Shown piece by piece: positions 40,557-52,261 of a stretch of 64,000 bases of DNA. The position numbers and the translations under genes are program-made. Source of the stretch: Diploptera punctata (taxonomy: Eukaryota > Arthropoda > Insecta > Blattodea > Blaberidae); the NCBI GenBank assembly GCA_030220185.1, contig JASPKZ010009680.1:62001-126000 (forward strand). Reading direction: 5' to 3'. How positions within the stretch are numbered: the first letter of the stretch is position 1; every line of letters begins with the position of its first letter. The notes below the pieces were generated by a model. It saw only the letters and a program-made list of their open reading frames with translations, made no database searches and had not been told where the DNA came from.

Positions 40557-40890
40557 AGCGCCGTAGTCGAATGGTTAAGGCAAGATGATTTGGTGCAGAG
40601 GCACGGGAGTTGCGCTGGTCGCGTCCCCATTGGGGAATAAAATGTTTCATGGAATTTTGGCTAGTATGGGACCGATGTCCTCCCAGCTTCTTGAGGAATT
40701 TAGGTAGCTACAATAAGTAGCTGCTCTAGGTTAAAAAACAGCTATAACGGCTGGGGACCCGACATGCTAACTATATGTCATCCCTATACTGGCTAGATGA
40801 TCGTCTATCTCTGTGATTAGCACATGTGGATATGAGGCCAGCTGCCGAATGTTATACCAAGGGCCTTCTAGGCCTGTCGCTCCGTGGCGT
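40553..40890 (+). mobile_element. SINE-F, tRNA-derived, full length
   Basis: Head GCGCCGTAGTCGAATGGTTA (box A-like), weak box B (TGGTCGCGTCCCC), then GGTAGCTACAATAAGTAGC, GGGACCCGACATGC and CACATGTGGATATGAGGCC; ends GGGCCTTCTAGGCCTGTCGC. Same order as 57780-58122 in reverse. Confidence 0.78.
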
Positions 40891-41215
40891 TTTTTAATAT
40901 TTGTATAAGGGAAATTATGGGTGTAGAAGAGGGGCCGGACATCATAGACATTATAAAAAAGAAAATATTACAGTCATATGGCCATATCAAAAGAATGCCT
41001 GAGCAAAGATTGCCTAAAATTGTTATAGAATGGATCCCAATGGAAGGGAGGAAGAGAAGTAGACCTAAGAAAACTTGGATAGAAGGGGTATAAGCGGCTA
41101 TGAATATCAGAAGGATTGGAGGAAGAAATGGACAGAGAGGAATGGCGTTTGGTTTCCGGAAGACGGCTGCAGCTGCCATGATATCGGATGATGATGATGA
41201 TGATGATGTATATAT
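40891..41215 (+). pseudogene. LINE C-terminal fragment, L-J type, with (GAT)n tail
   Basis: Plus strand: EEGPDIIDIIKKKILQSYGH, IKRMPEQRLPKIVIEWIPME, GRKRSRPKKTWIEGV and stop (41091), then a diverged end with REEWRLVSGRRLQLP in another frame and a (GAT)n tail (41188-41210). RT core missing. Confidence 0.8.
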
Positions 41216-41218
41216 ATC

Positions 41219-41366
41219 TTCTTCTTCTTCTTCCTTCCAAGTATTAGGCAAGGCCTGTTACGATCCTATAGAATATTTTCCCTTCCGGGAAATTCTCGTA
41301 TAAGACATGAAAGCATAATAATAGTCCCTTCGATTGGATATATATATATATATATATATATATACA
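41219..41366 (-). mobile_element. 3' end of the L-L-tailed SINE-like element, then (TA)n
   Basis: Minus strand: GAAGGGACTATTATTATGCT, CGAGAATTTCCCGGAAGGG, AGGATCGTAACAGGCC, then GAA repeats. It corresponds to 11138-11242. The 5' part is replaced by (TA)n (41338-41366). Confidence 0.65.
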
Positions 41367-41825
41367 CTAGCTAATATGTGTTTTTATTTTAGTTAAATAA
41401 GTTAGAATAATCTTCTTAAAGGTCTGTTGAGTGGTTTAAATACATTAATTCCGCTCGCGCAGCACATTTCCGGGGTTTGTCCTTTAAATTTCATGGCTTT
41501 GCAGTGCGTACAAACTTCGCCCATTTTCCAGATTTGAACGAATTTACATGAGGTATTTTCTAAATTCAAACCGCACACTTGCAGAGATTGCCCTTGGGTT
41601 TTAATGATAATCATAGGGAACGCAAGTCGCATTGGAAATTGAAGTCGTTTTGAACTCCAACACGCGCGTATTTGAACGCAACGTTGTGTCATTTTATTTT
41701 ACTATAAAAACGCACATATTCGCATGCAACGTATCAACTTGTCAAGTCAGTCGACCGATTACTTTTCTAGTTTTGCGAGCACAAACATATGGAGGTTGAA
41801 TTTGTACATATAAAGATTACATAGT
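41367..41825. other. Mostly unassigned; short Rep-Q-like start
   Basis: 41367-41400 (ACTAGCTAATATGTG, TAGTTAAATAAG) looks like a scrap of Rep-Q. A 96-codon minus-strand frame at 41402-41692 contains CTHCKAMKFKGQ, QTPEMCCASG and repeated cysteines; it has no partner in the window and could be coding debris of another element. Confidence 0.35.
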
Positions 41826-41835
41826 TAAGGGTCAA

Positions 41836-42244
41836 ATCGGCCGCGGTGGTCTAGTGGGTATGCTCCTTGCCTCTGGTCCCGAGGGTCGCGGGTCCAAACC
41901 CGGTTGGGGTCGATGGATATTTTAGGACGGAAAATCCAAGGATCAAGTCCTCCGGGAGGGACTTTAAGCTGTGGGTCCCGAGTCCGAAGATTTCAGGCTC
42001 GTAAAAGTTCCTTAAGCCTGAATGAAAAGGCCTCTAAGCAAAATTTACCGAATTTTCCCGTTCTAGTACTACCTTGGTTTCCTAGATGTCAGTATGAGGC
42101 GGAACGCTGACCACGTACCACTGAAATGACATCTATACGATAATAAGTGTAACTAAATTAGTACGGTTCAAATTGTTCCCTGTAGGGGGAGAGTGCCTAA
42201 ATCTCTGTTAAGGGAAACATGAGCTTACAAGAAGAAGAAGAAGA
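41836..42244 (+). mobile_element. SINE-C, tRNA-derived, full length with (GAA)n tail
   Basis: Head GGCCGCGGTGGTCTAGTGGG (box A) and GCGGGTCCAAACCCGG (box B), body with AAGTCCTCCGGGAGGGAC and CAGGCTCGTAAAAG, and an end GGGAGAGTGCCTAAATC plus GAA repeats. 10-bp target duplication TAAGGGTCAA at 41826-41835 and 42245-42254. Confidence 0.9.
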
Positions 42245-42285
42245 TAAGGGTCAAGGTAATTTATCATAACTTGAAGCAAATAATG

Positions 42286-42480
42286 AAGTTTAGCCGGACA
42301 GAAACAAAGAAGACGACCACAGCAGAGAAAAAGGACTATGATGTAATTGAGGGTTTAAGAGAGATGGGGATTTTTTATTTGAAATCTACTGCACAAGATA
42401 GGAAGAAATGGCGTAAACTAGTTGAGAAGACCAAGACATTCCACTAGAAGTTGTAGAGCCTGACGAAGAAGAAGAAGAAG
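42286..42480 (+). pseudogene. LINE C-terminal fragment, L-K-like, with (GAA)n tail
   Basis: Plus strand: TTTAEKKDYDVIEGLREMGI, AQDRKKWRKLVEKTKTFH and stop, then a non-coding AGTTGTAGAGCCTGACGAAG and GAA tail. 12-bp target duplication AAGCAAATAATG at 42274-42285 and 42481-42492. Confidence 0.82.
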
Positions 42481-42492
42481 AAGCAAATAATG

Positions 42493-42804
42493 TAAATTTA
42501 CATTTCTTCTACATTATTTTTAATTTTCGGTATTTAGGTATTATCAGGAAAGTATTCTGAAGTGCTCATATATTTTTATGCATGATCTTAATAAAAAATC
42601 ATCATGTAGATTTTCTTGGTTTAAAGTTTGGTAAATTCTTTCTAATTATTAATTTTTGTTTCCTTAAATGTTCATAAATGCAATAATATAACCCTTATCT
42701 TATCTTTTCCTAGAGTACCTTTTGCAATTAGAAAGTCATCCGATTATGAAAAAAAATCAATCTTGTTTTTAATAACTAAAGCTAAGCCTATTGGATTGAT
42801 AGTA
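42493..42804. other. Spacer
   Basis: AT-rich, nothing recognised. Confidence 0.35.
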
Positions 42805-43410
42805 CATTGCGATGCGAGGTTGGGAAGTGGTTTTTACAGAATCGAGGAAAATGTTTAAAAACCGAGCGATAGCGAGATTTTTAATTTCCCATATTCTGTA
42901 AAACACTTTACAAACGTACGCTGTACTTTATTTTTGCGCGATGGTGGTTTTGAAAATAATAAATAATCGTAAAATAATAACATCTTTGTTGGAAACATTT
43001 GCGTTAATTATAAACAATTGACTAACGTTAATATTGTGGGCAATGTTGTTTTAGTTGAATAATTATTGATAAAACAATTATTGAGAAAAATTATTGATAA
43101 CATGACCGCAAGTATTTATTGTTTTATATTGTTTCAAATAAAGTTCAATTCATTTAAAATGCAGTGATTTGTCTCGTATAATGTATATTAACACTACCTT
43201 TTGGGTATTTTTTTTGTACAAACGTTGTACGTAGTATATATAGAGGGCAGTGGATTTACTTCCCGCAGCTGGGTGTAAATGCAATATTACAGTATAGTTA
43301 TTTAGGTTGGCAACCCTGAAATGTAGGAAGTTGAACTTTCAGTAATAGTCACCATTGCTGGTAAGTACGACAAAACGCACTATCGCGCAAAAAAAAATTG
43401 TTTTTAGTCT
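42805..43410 (+). mobile_element. Fold-2 element, copy 1
   Basis: Starts near GATGCGAGGTTGGGAAGTGG. GTGGTTTTTACAGAATCG pairs with ATTCTGTAAAACAC 75 bases later around CGAGCGATAGCGAG, giving a hairpin near this end, as in Fold-1. The distal end is GACAAAACGCACTATCGCGC. Non-coding. Two further copies at 54990-56165 (minus) and 56872-57440 (plus). Confidence 0.75.
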
Positions 43411-44772
43411 AGAACATTTTAAAATCCAAAGTGTGTTTTATACTTTTTCCGAGCTAAGCTCCAGTTGTAATGTAAACAAAACGGATGTATGACTGCTTTT
43501 TCATTTGGCGAATTACGATTTTGCTTTCGAGCGTGTAAGGAAATGTAGTTCCCGCTCTAACAATCGAAAGAGATAAAATAAAATAATAAAATATATAGAC
43601 TATATTATCTAGCACATGTCTACATATGTTACATAGGAGAATTTTAAAAAATAAATACAATTTTAATTGATTAAATAAGCATTGTTTTATTCTTTCGCAT
43701 GCGCAATGTAGAATACTTTGGAATTTCAATTGTTTCAAAATGGTCGCTTTTATATAATTATAAGACATTGCAAAGGGAATTATTTGGAAAGAAGAGATAA
43801 ATAAATTATTTTGAATGCTTTCAAACAGTCCAGTGAAGAATATACTACATTAGCAATTGAGGATGTTGCGAAAACAACAGCAGAATTTACAGGTGAGTCA
43901 GCATGGAGCATAAATTCTGCTCATAATGAAATTGTAAAATAAAGGGTATCCATCTTCATCATGTAAAAAGCGTAAACGTCTGATTAAGTAGACCCGTATA
44001 TAAGTTTTATCATAAATAAATAAGAAATGGAGGGAATTGCTAATTATTTTTACCGTATTACCCTGTATTCTTATTTCCCGTAAAATACTATATTTCCTAA
44101 GAATAATGTTTCTATCGATGAGGGTTCCGTACACAATTCAGTCATATGGCAGGTGAAAGTAGCACCATGGTTCCCCCAACAGACGCTGTCGGCGAAGTAA
44201 TACATTATGCAAGTTTGTTTACAGTACAACTGGAACATAGCTCGGAATTGGTATAGAGTGAAATTTTCCCTTATGGATGTACTGTAATGTGTAGAAGTAA
44301 TGAAAAGCAAACTTAGTCGAGGTGCTATGTAAAATGGATTGGAGTGCAGTTGGCGATTTCTAAATTAAATGGTTCGCAAAATAAACTCCAGCTGTTGAAT
44401 AAGACATGAGTTTACAGAGTTTTACACCTGATATACGTGTAACTCAATTCCGTGTCCTTCTGCGCATGCCCCGGGAATAACAATGCTTTAACTTTCAACT
44501 GTTTCCAACGTCAACTAGATTTTCCAAGAGTTAGTCTGTAATTATGACTTGAAAGCTTTGATATAATTAAATACAGTTTTATACAACTGTTTCTCACTAA
44601 CTAAACTTCAAGTAAAGTTCTTTATTACGTAAGTATGCTTACACAAAAACTTTGTTAAATTTATAAGAATTGAAACTCATATCCATTTAATATTGCCAAA
44701 ACTAAATACTCCGTATATCCTTAAAGACTGTAAGCAGTTAGAATTGTATTATAGACACTATTTAATAACTAA
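43411..44772. other. No gene recognised
   Basis: Short unrelated frames (up to 104 codons, 43454-43768) without recognisable domains. No repeat identified. Confidence 0.4.
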
Positions 44773-44880
44773 GACTATTAACTCATGTCCCAAATGGTAG
44801 TCAATGACCAATCACGTTTCAATGAATTTTGTTTTACAACCAATGACAGCCGTGTTTCACTCGCTCTATATGTAACAAAA
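44773..44880 (-). mobile_element. Fold-1 fragment, 3' end only
   Basis: Reverse complement of the Fold-1 terminus: ATTGACTACCATTTGGGACA, ACCAATGACAGCC-type and GTGAAACACGGCTG. Truncated copy in opposite orientation to the others. Confidence 0.75.
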
Positions 44881-45104
44881 TGGCGGAAGCAGTTAGTCAA
44901 GTCAGTAATAAACAGTGCAGAAAAACAATTATTGCACATGTTCAAATTCATTCTACCACAATTACGTGAATTCTAATCAGAATCCTAGAAAAAATGAGTG
45001 AAAATAAGAAAGACACAAATAATATAACGTATTAACATTAAATGGAAAATAAATACTGAAAACTGATTAAGTTAGAAACATTTCTAACAGAATTAGTGTT
45101 CAAT
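44881..45104. other. Spacer
   Basis: Nothing recognised. Confidence 0.35.
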
Positions 45105-45115
45105 ATGTATTTTCT

Positions 45116-45312
45116 GGAGTTCACCGCTGTGTCTCGAGATAGCGTGCTGCCTAGTCACGCAGCGGGCCCGGGTTCGATCCCGGTCGGGGCAGTTTTTCTG
45201 GGTGAGGTTTTTATCGGGGTTTTTCCTCACCTGTAAGACAAATGTCAGGAAAACTTTAAGGCCCAAACGGTCCCCGAAATCATATGGCCATCATCATCAT
45301 CCTTATAATTAC

Positions 45313-45351
<39 letters not shown>

Positions 45352-45480
45352 TCACCGGTGTGGAAAGCAACAGAAAGCTACCACACCTACAATTTTCTAG
45401 TAAAGCTGCAAGCATAACATGAAAATGCTGTGATTGCAGTGAAAGACCTGCCCTCGGGCAGAATTACTATGGATGGATGG
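45116..45480 (+). mobile_element. SINE-A (type-1 tail), full length
   Basis: Head TTCACCGCTGTGTCTCGAGA, box B GGGTTCGATCCCGG, long (ATC)n in the middle (45308-45350), type-1 tail ending GGATGGATGG. Perfect 11-bp target duplication ATGTATTTTCT at 45105-45115 and 45481-45491. Confidence 0.93.
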
Positions 45481-45761
45481 ATGTATTTTCTATTTCTTAT
45501 TATAGCATTTTTTGTTACATGTGTGTTAGATCATTGGTTTTCCACTCTATTGAGATAGATCACTTATGCAGTCAATTCTGTATTAAATTGTTAATATTTA
45601 GTTATTGGCATGTTATTTTGCATTCAAATTGGTTGTATATGATTCCAATAGGATGATAGATTAAAAAGTATAAGATATAATAAAGGTAATAGCCTCAGAA
45701 TGAACATTATACTTTTTTTTCGTTTTCCCAACAATGTGTAGTGTGTGAGTTGGATCTCTTT

Positions 45762-45890
45762 TCGGGGCAACTATTCAATTGTACCCCGCCTTCCAAGTGC
45801 CACAACGTCAGAAGAGGGTTACAATTGTGCCAATGCCAGGAGAGCACACCAGAAATGTCTAAATGACAACCTGGGGCATTGAATAAAACA
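45762..45890 (+). mobile_element. SINE-B type-2 tail fragment
   Basis: GTACCCCGCCTTCCAAGTGC, GTCAGAAGAGGGTTAC, GCCAGGAGAGCACACC, CCTGGGGCATTGAATAAA. The head and middle are missing. Confidence 0.75.
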
Positions 45891-46140
45891 AAATTATCTA
45901 GTATATGATATCAGATTTAATATTCTCTACACTCTAATTCAACTCAGGAAGTTACTACAGACCTTATGGGCTACGCCAGTGTCCCCCTACGTACAGAAGG
46001 TAGATGTTGCCAAACTCATAATAACGGTATTTGTTTGTTTAGGGAGGGATGGAGGGGCAAGGTTAGCAGTACTTCCTCCAACTCTATGTACTATACAATT
46101 AAAAGCATAGTTTTTCTTTCACGGCATGCAAACTAGTTTT

Positions 46141-46635
46141 ATAGTAAACTAGAAGTCCCGGCCACGCATTGCTGTGGCTAAGGTATAAGTTAAAAATTTA
46201 AATTAAGTTGCTGTCTTTCAGCCAGATTACTTAAAATTAATACTTATACACGAAATAATATTGAAAATAAAATAAACACCGAACACACTTAAATTATGAA
46301 ATAATCAATATTTGTAATTCAATTGAAATTCGCGGTTGGAACAAAAAGCACAGCCATCTGATCTCTCTTTGTTAAATAATAAACCAATTACTTCACACTG
46401 CTATCTGTTAGAATCGTATGGAACTCACAGATAATTATAACTCTTTGTTAAAGAATAAACAAATAATTTGCAATAAAAAAATAATGCGACTATAAATTTA
46501 GTTATAAACTACCCTAAGTCTCAAGTTGGATCAAACTGCACACAGTGTGCAAAATTTTATTAAAATCGGTTCAGTAGTTTAGGATTCCATCGCGGACAAA
46601 CAACGTGACACGTAATTTTTATATAAGATATGAGA
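46141..46635 (+). repeat. Rep-Q-like interspersed repeat
   Basis: Starts AACTAGAAGTCCCGGCCACG, CATTGCTGTGGCTAAGG and ends AAAATCGGTTCAGTAGTTTA, GGATTCCATCGCGGACAAAC, GACACGTAATTTTTATATAA, the standard end of a widespread class of insect repeats. Non-coding. Confidence 0.55.
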
Positions 46636-46639
46636 GTTG

Positions 46640-47384
46640 ACACCTTCACACAGGATAGTACAGATCTGCACGAGCTCAGTGACATGTGGTAACTTTTTTT
46701 TTTTAAGAGGAGGTGGCTTGGACGGCTACAACTTACAACTATCTACCTGCTGTGTTGCAATCTTCAGTTTTATTATATAAGGTTTCTCTCAAGAAAATAC
46801 TGTTAAAATGGCAACCCAGTTCCCTTATTCTAAACACACAGTAACTTCCTGGGTTGAATCTAACTGTAATATATTCACGGCGTGTTTATACCGTTATACA
46901 TTCAATTAATTACGTGGGCAGGTAGATTTTATTAAATAAGAAGTCACTCGCAAGTCTTGCAACTGCAAAGACAGCAAAAAATTACAATCACATTAGAAAG
47001 GTTGCATTTTGGGGAAAAAAAGAATCAAGTGATCGACCCATAGACCTTCCAAAACTGTATCGTCTGAATAAACTCTCTTTAGAGTAGGTTTGTAATAGAC
47101 CTATTATTAGCCACGTATACGACATTTTACATAACCATATGCATATTGAATATATCTTAAAGGTCAGCACAAGTAATTATGGAGAAATACTAGAATCGCC
47201 CACGTGTGCGAAAGTCGATGAAACTCCTTCATGTAATCAATACAGGTTTCACATTTGTATTTCAAGAAAACTTGACAATCTTTTATTCTTTATAATATCT
47301 AGGCAATGATTTTAAGGTAAATGCTCTGTCTCAATTAAAAATCCCTAATTCTGTAAGACTACCTTGGAAATTTGTTAAAAGTCA
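46640..47384. other. No gene recognised
   Basis: Nothing identifiable. Confidence 0.4.
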
Positions 47385-47690
47385 AGTGATCCCACGACAG
47401 GCCTCAGGAGGCCCTTGGGGTAATAGAAGGTTAAGGCTCCCACTTTTCTAGATAATCGGCACTTCATGCCAGCCGGGTTGTCAGCCCTGCGTGACGGCCG
47501 CCTTTACCCCCAGAACAAGCGTCTGGTACTCATTTCCGTTAGAGGCTGAGTCGACCCCAGGACCATAGTGCCGCCAGAGGGTTTGAGTCAGTTTAAAAAT
47601 CCTGACCCCCACGGGGCTCGAACCCTCGACCTTCCGGCTTGTAGCGCAGTGCCTTAACCACTACGCTACGGCGTGTCCCCGGAAATTTGT
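47385..47690 (-). mobile_element. SINE-E, tRNA-derived, full length, minus strand
   Basis: Head at the right: CGCCGTAGCGTAGTGGTTAA (box A) and GGGTTCGAGCCCCG (box B); body as in 49664-49955; end GTGGGATCACTTGAC. It directly precedes the antisense L-A LINE. Confidence 0.85.
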
Positions 47691-47714
47691 TAGGAAGCTC
47701 AAATTTTATACGTT

Positions 47715-49233
47715 AACTAATTCACTGGCAATATCTAAGGTAGGTTCATGACCTGCGGATATAAGGTCTCCACACATACCTAATGTTTCCCAATCATCCC
47801 TATATATTCTACTTTCCTCAAATCATAGTAAATGGTATTCTCCCACCTCATTCTTGGTCTACCAACTGGGCACTGTCTCTCTGATTTTCCTACAAGAAGC
47901 TTCCATGCCCCTCTTTCATCCCCCATTCATGCCATATGTCCTGCCCATCGCAGTCTATGAGAATTAACTGTTCTTACTATATTTGGTTTCATATAAAGAT
48001 CATGTAGCTCACTGTTATGTAGTCTTCTCCATTCACGTTTCTGTTGGCCTCTCTTCGGTCCAATTTTTTCCGTAAGAACTTTATTCTCAAATGCTTGTAA
48101 TCTTTTATCCTCCCTTAAAGTAAGAGTCCATGTTTCGAATACGTATAATATAACGGGGAGAATAACAGTTCTGTATATTTTTAGTTTAATATTTTTTTAA
48201 TAACTTGGGACAACAAGAGTCCCTGTAATGCATATCATTATACATTTCCAGAATTTAGCCTATGTTTAATTTCTTTGTGTCTCTCATTCCTGTTTGTAAT
48301 TATTGTTCCTAGGTATTTGAATTCAGCTATTTCTTCAAAATTTCTCTCATTTGTCATTAACTATCCATTTTATAATACAGTATATTTCTAGGGGTGAACA
48401 TATATTTGGTTTTGTTGTTTACTTCCAGTCCCATTTTTAGTGTTAAATAGAGTGTGTATATTGGCTCTCGGTATCATCTAGTAACGCTACATCATCATAA
48501 GTAATGCCACAAGTGATTTCCAAATTATCGATAAATTCACGACTCACGAAGTGAGGAGTGAATTTATCTAGAGAATTTGGAAATCAAGAGTGGCATTTGT
48601 TAGGACTATTTACGAATAAAATTAAGCTGTTTACCTCAGAAATCATTGTTTAACTATAGTTATTTTAAAATATTTATATATTTAATGTAAACGGCGATGT
48701 TTGAAAACAAATCAGAAATGTGAGGTTATGTTCATTCACTGCTGCTTGATCATATTATTTATTGCCAAATAAGATCGCAATATTGTAAGAGTGCACCCAA
48801 GTGGAGAAAATAATGAAACACATCAAACTAAGTATATATCATAATCAACATTACGGATTATTAATTTATTTTTTAGTAAACAACTCAGTAAAATCAGGAA
48901 TATTTTCATTATTTGCTATATTCAATGTATTTGTTGGAGAAAAAAATTCTTTGACCTGTTCAGAACATTAAAAAGGAGCAGCTTTCTTTATCACAAGAGC
49001 AGGAGCTGATAAAGAGAAATCGATAAAGAGCGAGGTGAAACACGACTGTCATTGGTTGTAAAACAAGATTCATTGAAACGTGATTGATCATTGACTAGCA
49101 TTTGTGGCACGAGTTAAATAGTCAGCATAAAATAACAGGTTTTTAATACCATTGAATTGTATGCCTTCTTTATCCTCTAAAGATTTGATGACATACATTG
49201 CAAAATATAATTGCATATAACAAGCTGTTGAAT

Positions 49234-49236
<3 letters not shown>
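47715..49236 (-). pseudogene. LINE L-A, RT motif C to 3' end, split by Fold-1
   Basis: Minus strand. 49236-49125: YVIKSLEDKEGIQFNGIKNL, LFYAD. After the Fold-1 insert (48498-49121): DVALLDDTESQ, LTLKMGLEVNNKTKYM, then the YLGTIITN region (near 48320), YGCETWTL-like, GPKRG, RLRWAGHMA-like, and the degenerate 3' end at 47715. The catalytic YADD motif is cut between its two aspartates, and joining the halves restores LLFYADDVALL. Several frameshifts and stops. Confidence 0.85.
48498..49121 (+). mobile_element. Fold-1 element, copy 5 (624 bp), inside the YADD motif of L-A
   Basis: Starts TAAGTAATGCCACAAGTG after TCA (48495-48497), has the full two-level hairpin (ATAAATTCACGACTCAC / GTGAGGAGTGAATTTAT inner arms), and ends GGCACGAGTTAAATAG before TCA (49122-49124). 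Host reading frame continuity shows the target originally held a single TCA. Confidence 0.88.

Positions 49237-49285
<49 letters not shown>
49237..49285. repeat. (TA)n microsatellite
   Basis: Between the truncated 5' end of the L-A LINE and a SINE-A. Confidence 0.95.
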
Positions 49286-49288
<3 letters not shown>

Positions 49289-49613
49289 GCCACCGCTGTG
49301 GTCTTGAGGTAGCATGCTGCCTTGTCACGCAGCGGGCCCGGGTTCGAACCCCGGTCGGGGCAGTTTTTCTAGGTGAGGTTTTTTTCGGGGTTTTTCCTCA
49401 CCTGTAAGACAAATGTCAGGAAAACTTTAAGGCCCTAACGGTCCCCGAAATCATATGGCCATCATCCTTATCATTATCATCATCCTTCACCGATGTGAAA
49501 AGCAACGGGAAGCTACCACACCTACAATTCCCTAGTAAAGCTGCAAGCATAGCATGAAAATGCTATGATTGCAGTGAAAGACCTGCTTTCGGGCAGAATT
49601 ACTATGGATGGAT
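49286..49613 (+). mobile_element. SINE-A (type-1 tail), full length
   Basis: Head GGCCACCGCTGTGGTCTTGA, box B GGGTTCGAACCCCGG, type-1 tail ending ACTATGGATGGATATATA. It is inserted in or next to (TA)n, so the duplication cannot be measured. Confidence 0.9.
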
Positions 49614-49663
49614 ATATATACACGCATTCATAGGTTATATATATCACAATCCTTGTGTAAGAG

Positions 49664-49955
49664 GGGGCACGCCGTAGCGTAGTGGTTAAGGTACTGAGCT
49701 ACAAGCCGGAGGGTCGAGGGTTGAAGTCCCGTTGGGGTCAGGATTTTTAAACTGACCCAAACCCTCTGGCGGCACTATGGCCCTGGGGTCGACTCAGCCT
49801 CTAACGGAAATGAGTACCAGACGCTTGTTCTGGGGTAAAGGCGGCCGTCACGCAGGGCTGACAACCCGGCTGACATAAAAATGCCGATTGTCTAGAAAAA
49901 GTGGGAGCCTTAACCTCCTACTACCCCAAGGGCCTCCGGGTCTGTTGTGGGATCA
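49664..49955 (+). mobile_element. SINE-E, tRNA-derived, full length, plus strand
   Basis: Head CGCCGTAGCGTAGTGGTTAA, box B-like GAGGGTTGAAGTCCCG, body with CCTGGGGTCGACTCAGCC and GGCGGCCGTCACGCAGGG, end CTACTACCCCAAGGGCCTCC and GTGGGATCAC. Confidence 0.88.
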
Positions 49956-51948
49956 CTTTTTTCCTTGTGTAAGACGGTCATAAGAGCGATTGTTCTATGC
50001 AACATGAACTTGTAGACTGTAGACGATGTGGCTAGGCCATAAGTCATCATGGGTTAGGCGCTTGAGATAGCAGTTCGAAACATTAGGTGCAAGAAAATTT
50101 TATTTAAAAAATGCATGGTCTCGTGGTTTTGTGACCAGCATTTCTACCAATACAGAACAAGGTACCCCGGATTTGCTTTCTCTTAAAGAAAGTTCACGGT
50201 TTGTTGACAAGGGGGACATAATGAAAGTTTGTCCTTTCAAAGGACACATGGGATTACGTTTAAAATAAAATTTATAAATGTCATGAAGTTATTGACGTCG
50301 AAATACGAAAAAAAAAGTTTTTTTTTTTTCAGAGAGCGATATTTTATTGATTTGAAAACACGTGCATGTTTTCTTCATAAATAAAGATTACATCATAATG
50401 ATGTAGCCATACAAAATGTGCAGCTGTATAATAAAAAAAATGTTGAAGACAGAAATATTTTTCATAGTGAGTATATTTCATAAATGCCACTATTAGGTTT
50501 GACATATTTCGGAGAGATCATGCTCGAAACAGTTCTGTAGGTGTCTTTCGAATTATGCATGTCGTTCTGATACGATAAAGTGAATATCAAATCAGATATC
50601 TGAATTTAGTGTCAAAACCAGAAACTGACTGTTTAGTGACGGCGACTTGGCACCGTCCAAGGCTCTGCATTCTGATACCCACTGGTATATCTTGGCAGTT
50701 AATTCCTTCGTGGCTATCGATATAGGATTGTGGTTCATTTAATCCTAGCCTAGTGGTGACAAGATGGTTTCTCCTTGAATCTGTAGACCTGGATGATAAA
50801 TTGTGGATATATCCACATAGTATGGTGATATCAAGTCGCACTAAAATAGTGCAACCCGATATCACACTCCATGCGAACACCTCGCACAATTTATTTAGTG
50901 GTTCTCATTATCCTTAACCTATATTAAACAGGTTAAAGATTTTATGCATGAAGAGGAATCTCTCCATAGGAGTGGGCAATTCAGCCAATAATGGCTGAAG
51001 ACTCTGGAGGTACTCCTCAGCATGCTGCCCTAGTTGTAATATTGGCAATTGCTTCAAAACTAGAAAGTGGACAAATTATTGTATGTGCAGAAATAATCTC
51101 TGTAACAAAAGTTTATGTCTAAACCAATGAAAACTGCGCTCGTAATAAAATAATTTCTTTTGTAATGAAACATGATCTATTCGAAAATTTTAAACGCGAA
51201 AAGTGTTGTACATCGGCATTTATGTTGTATGCACACTGTTGTTTTTATCATAAACGTTGTTTGATTTTACAGTTAACACATTTTCTTTAGCTCGATAGCT
51301 ATGATGTAACTTTATTTATGTCAAAAATCTCTAATTTTCGCAACTAAAATGTTCTTCTCTGAAAATGTTAATGTTTCTTTACTTTTCGAGGTCCATAATT
51401 TCACTTTCTTTCCGCATGTATACTTTTTATATATAACCTCTCTAGCGTAGAAAAATAGGGAAACATGAGTTCTCTTCGTGTTCCATATTTTCACCTGAAA
51501 AATTATGCTGCTTGTAAATTTTGATCGGTTTTCCTAGCTAATACAATTATGAATGTAAAAAAATAAATTAAAAAAATATGTGAGTATATAAATCGACTTG
51601 TAGTAAACTTTTATAAGAAAGAAGTAGAAAATTACTAATGTTCATAAGATATGCAACATCTTCCTTCATTTGTTATTCTATGGCGTGCTGTTTTTCTTCT
51701 CTCTTCTTCAAGTTGAACGAATGAAGATCTAACTTTGCCTCATTTGTATTTTTACATGTTGCTGTAAGGGGAAATTTAATATTCCGAGGGTGAGCGAGTT
51801 AAATTCTGAATAAAAATCCATACTGCATCAAAAATTAACTGGGCTTCTAACTCTCACTGTCTTCTTAAAGAAAATTTATGTAATGTTAATTTTCGTTTAA
51901 CAAATTGTATGTTTTTGAGTACAATTCACGGAAATATTTTGACCATTA
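49956..51948. other. Largest stretch without a recognised element
   Basis: Nearly 2 kb that matches nothing else in the window. A 100-codon minus-strand frame (50587-50889) begins MCEVFAWSVISGCTILVRLD and contains GYIHNLSSRSTDSRRNHLV; I recognise no domain, and neither splice context nor a second supporting frame is evident. Unique intergenic or intronic DNA is the simplest reading. Confidence 0.45.
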
Positions 51949-51961
51949 AATAATAATAATG

Positions 51962-52028
<67 letters not shown>
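51949..52028. repeat. (AAT)n microsatellite
   Basis: About 80 bp of (AAT)n with one GAT variant. Confidence 0.95.
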
Positions 52029-52128
52029 GACATTAGCTCAGGATTTGACAAAACATTGTATTATGAACTACATATTTCACTATAGGCCTATATCAAACAT
52101 GGTTTCTTAAAGGATCGATTTTATTTAT

Positions 52129-52250
52129 ATCCATCCATGGTAATTCTGCCCGAAGGCAGGTCCTTCACTGCAATCATAGCATTTTCATGCTATGGTTGCA
52201 GCTTTACTAGGGAATTATAGGTGTGGTAGCTTCCCGTTGCTTTCCACATT
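52129..52250 (-). mobile_element. SINE-A, 5'-truncated
   Basis: Type-1 tail only, minus strand: GTGGAAAGCAACGGGAAGC at the right to ACCATGGATGGATA at the left. Confidence 0.85.
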
Positions 52251-52261
52251 ATTTATATGAT

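Noticed and set aside
45202..45417. His-rich frame (HHHHHH)
   Set aside because: It is the (ATC)n part of SINE-A read in one frame. The same applies at 6115-6312, 7331-7570, 28272-28619, 32737-33063 and 58210-58497.
50587..50889. 100-codon minus-strand frame as a gene
   Set aside because: It starts plausibly but has no known motif and stands alone in unique DNA. Left as unresolved in the spacer entry.
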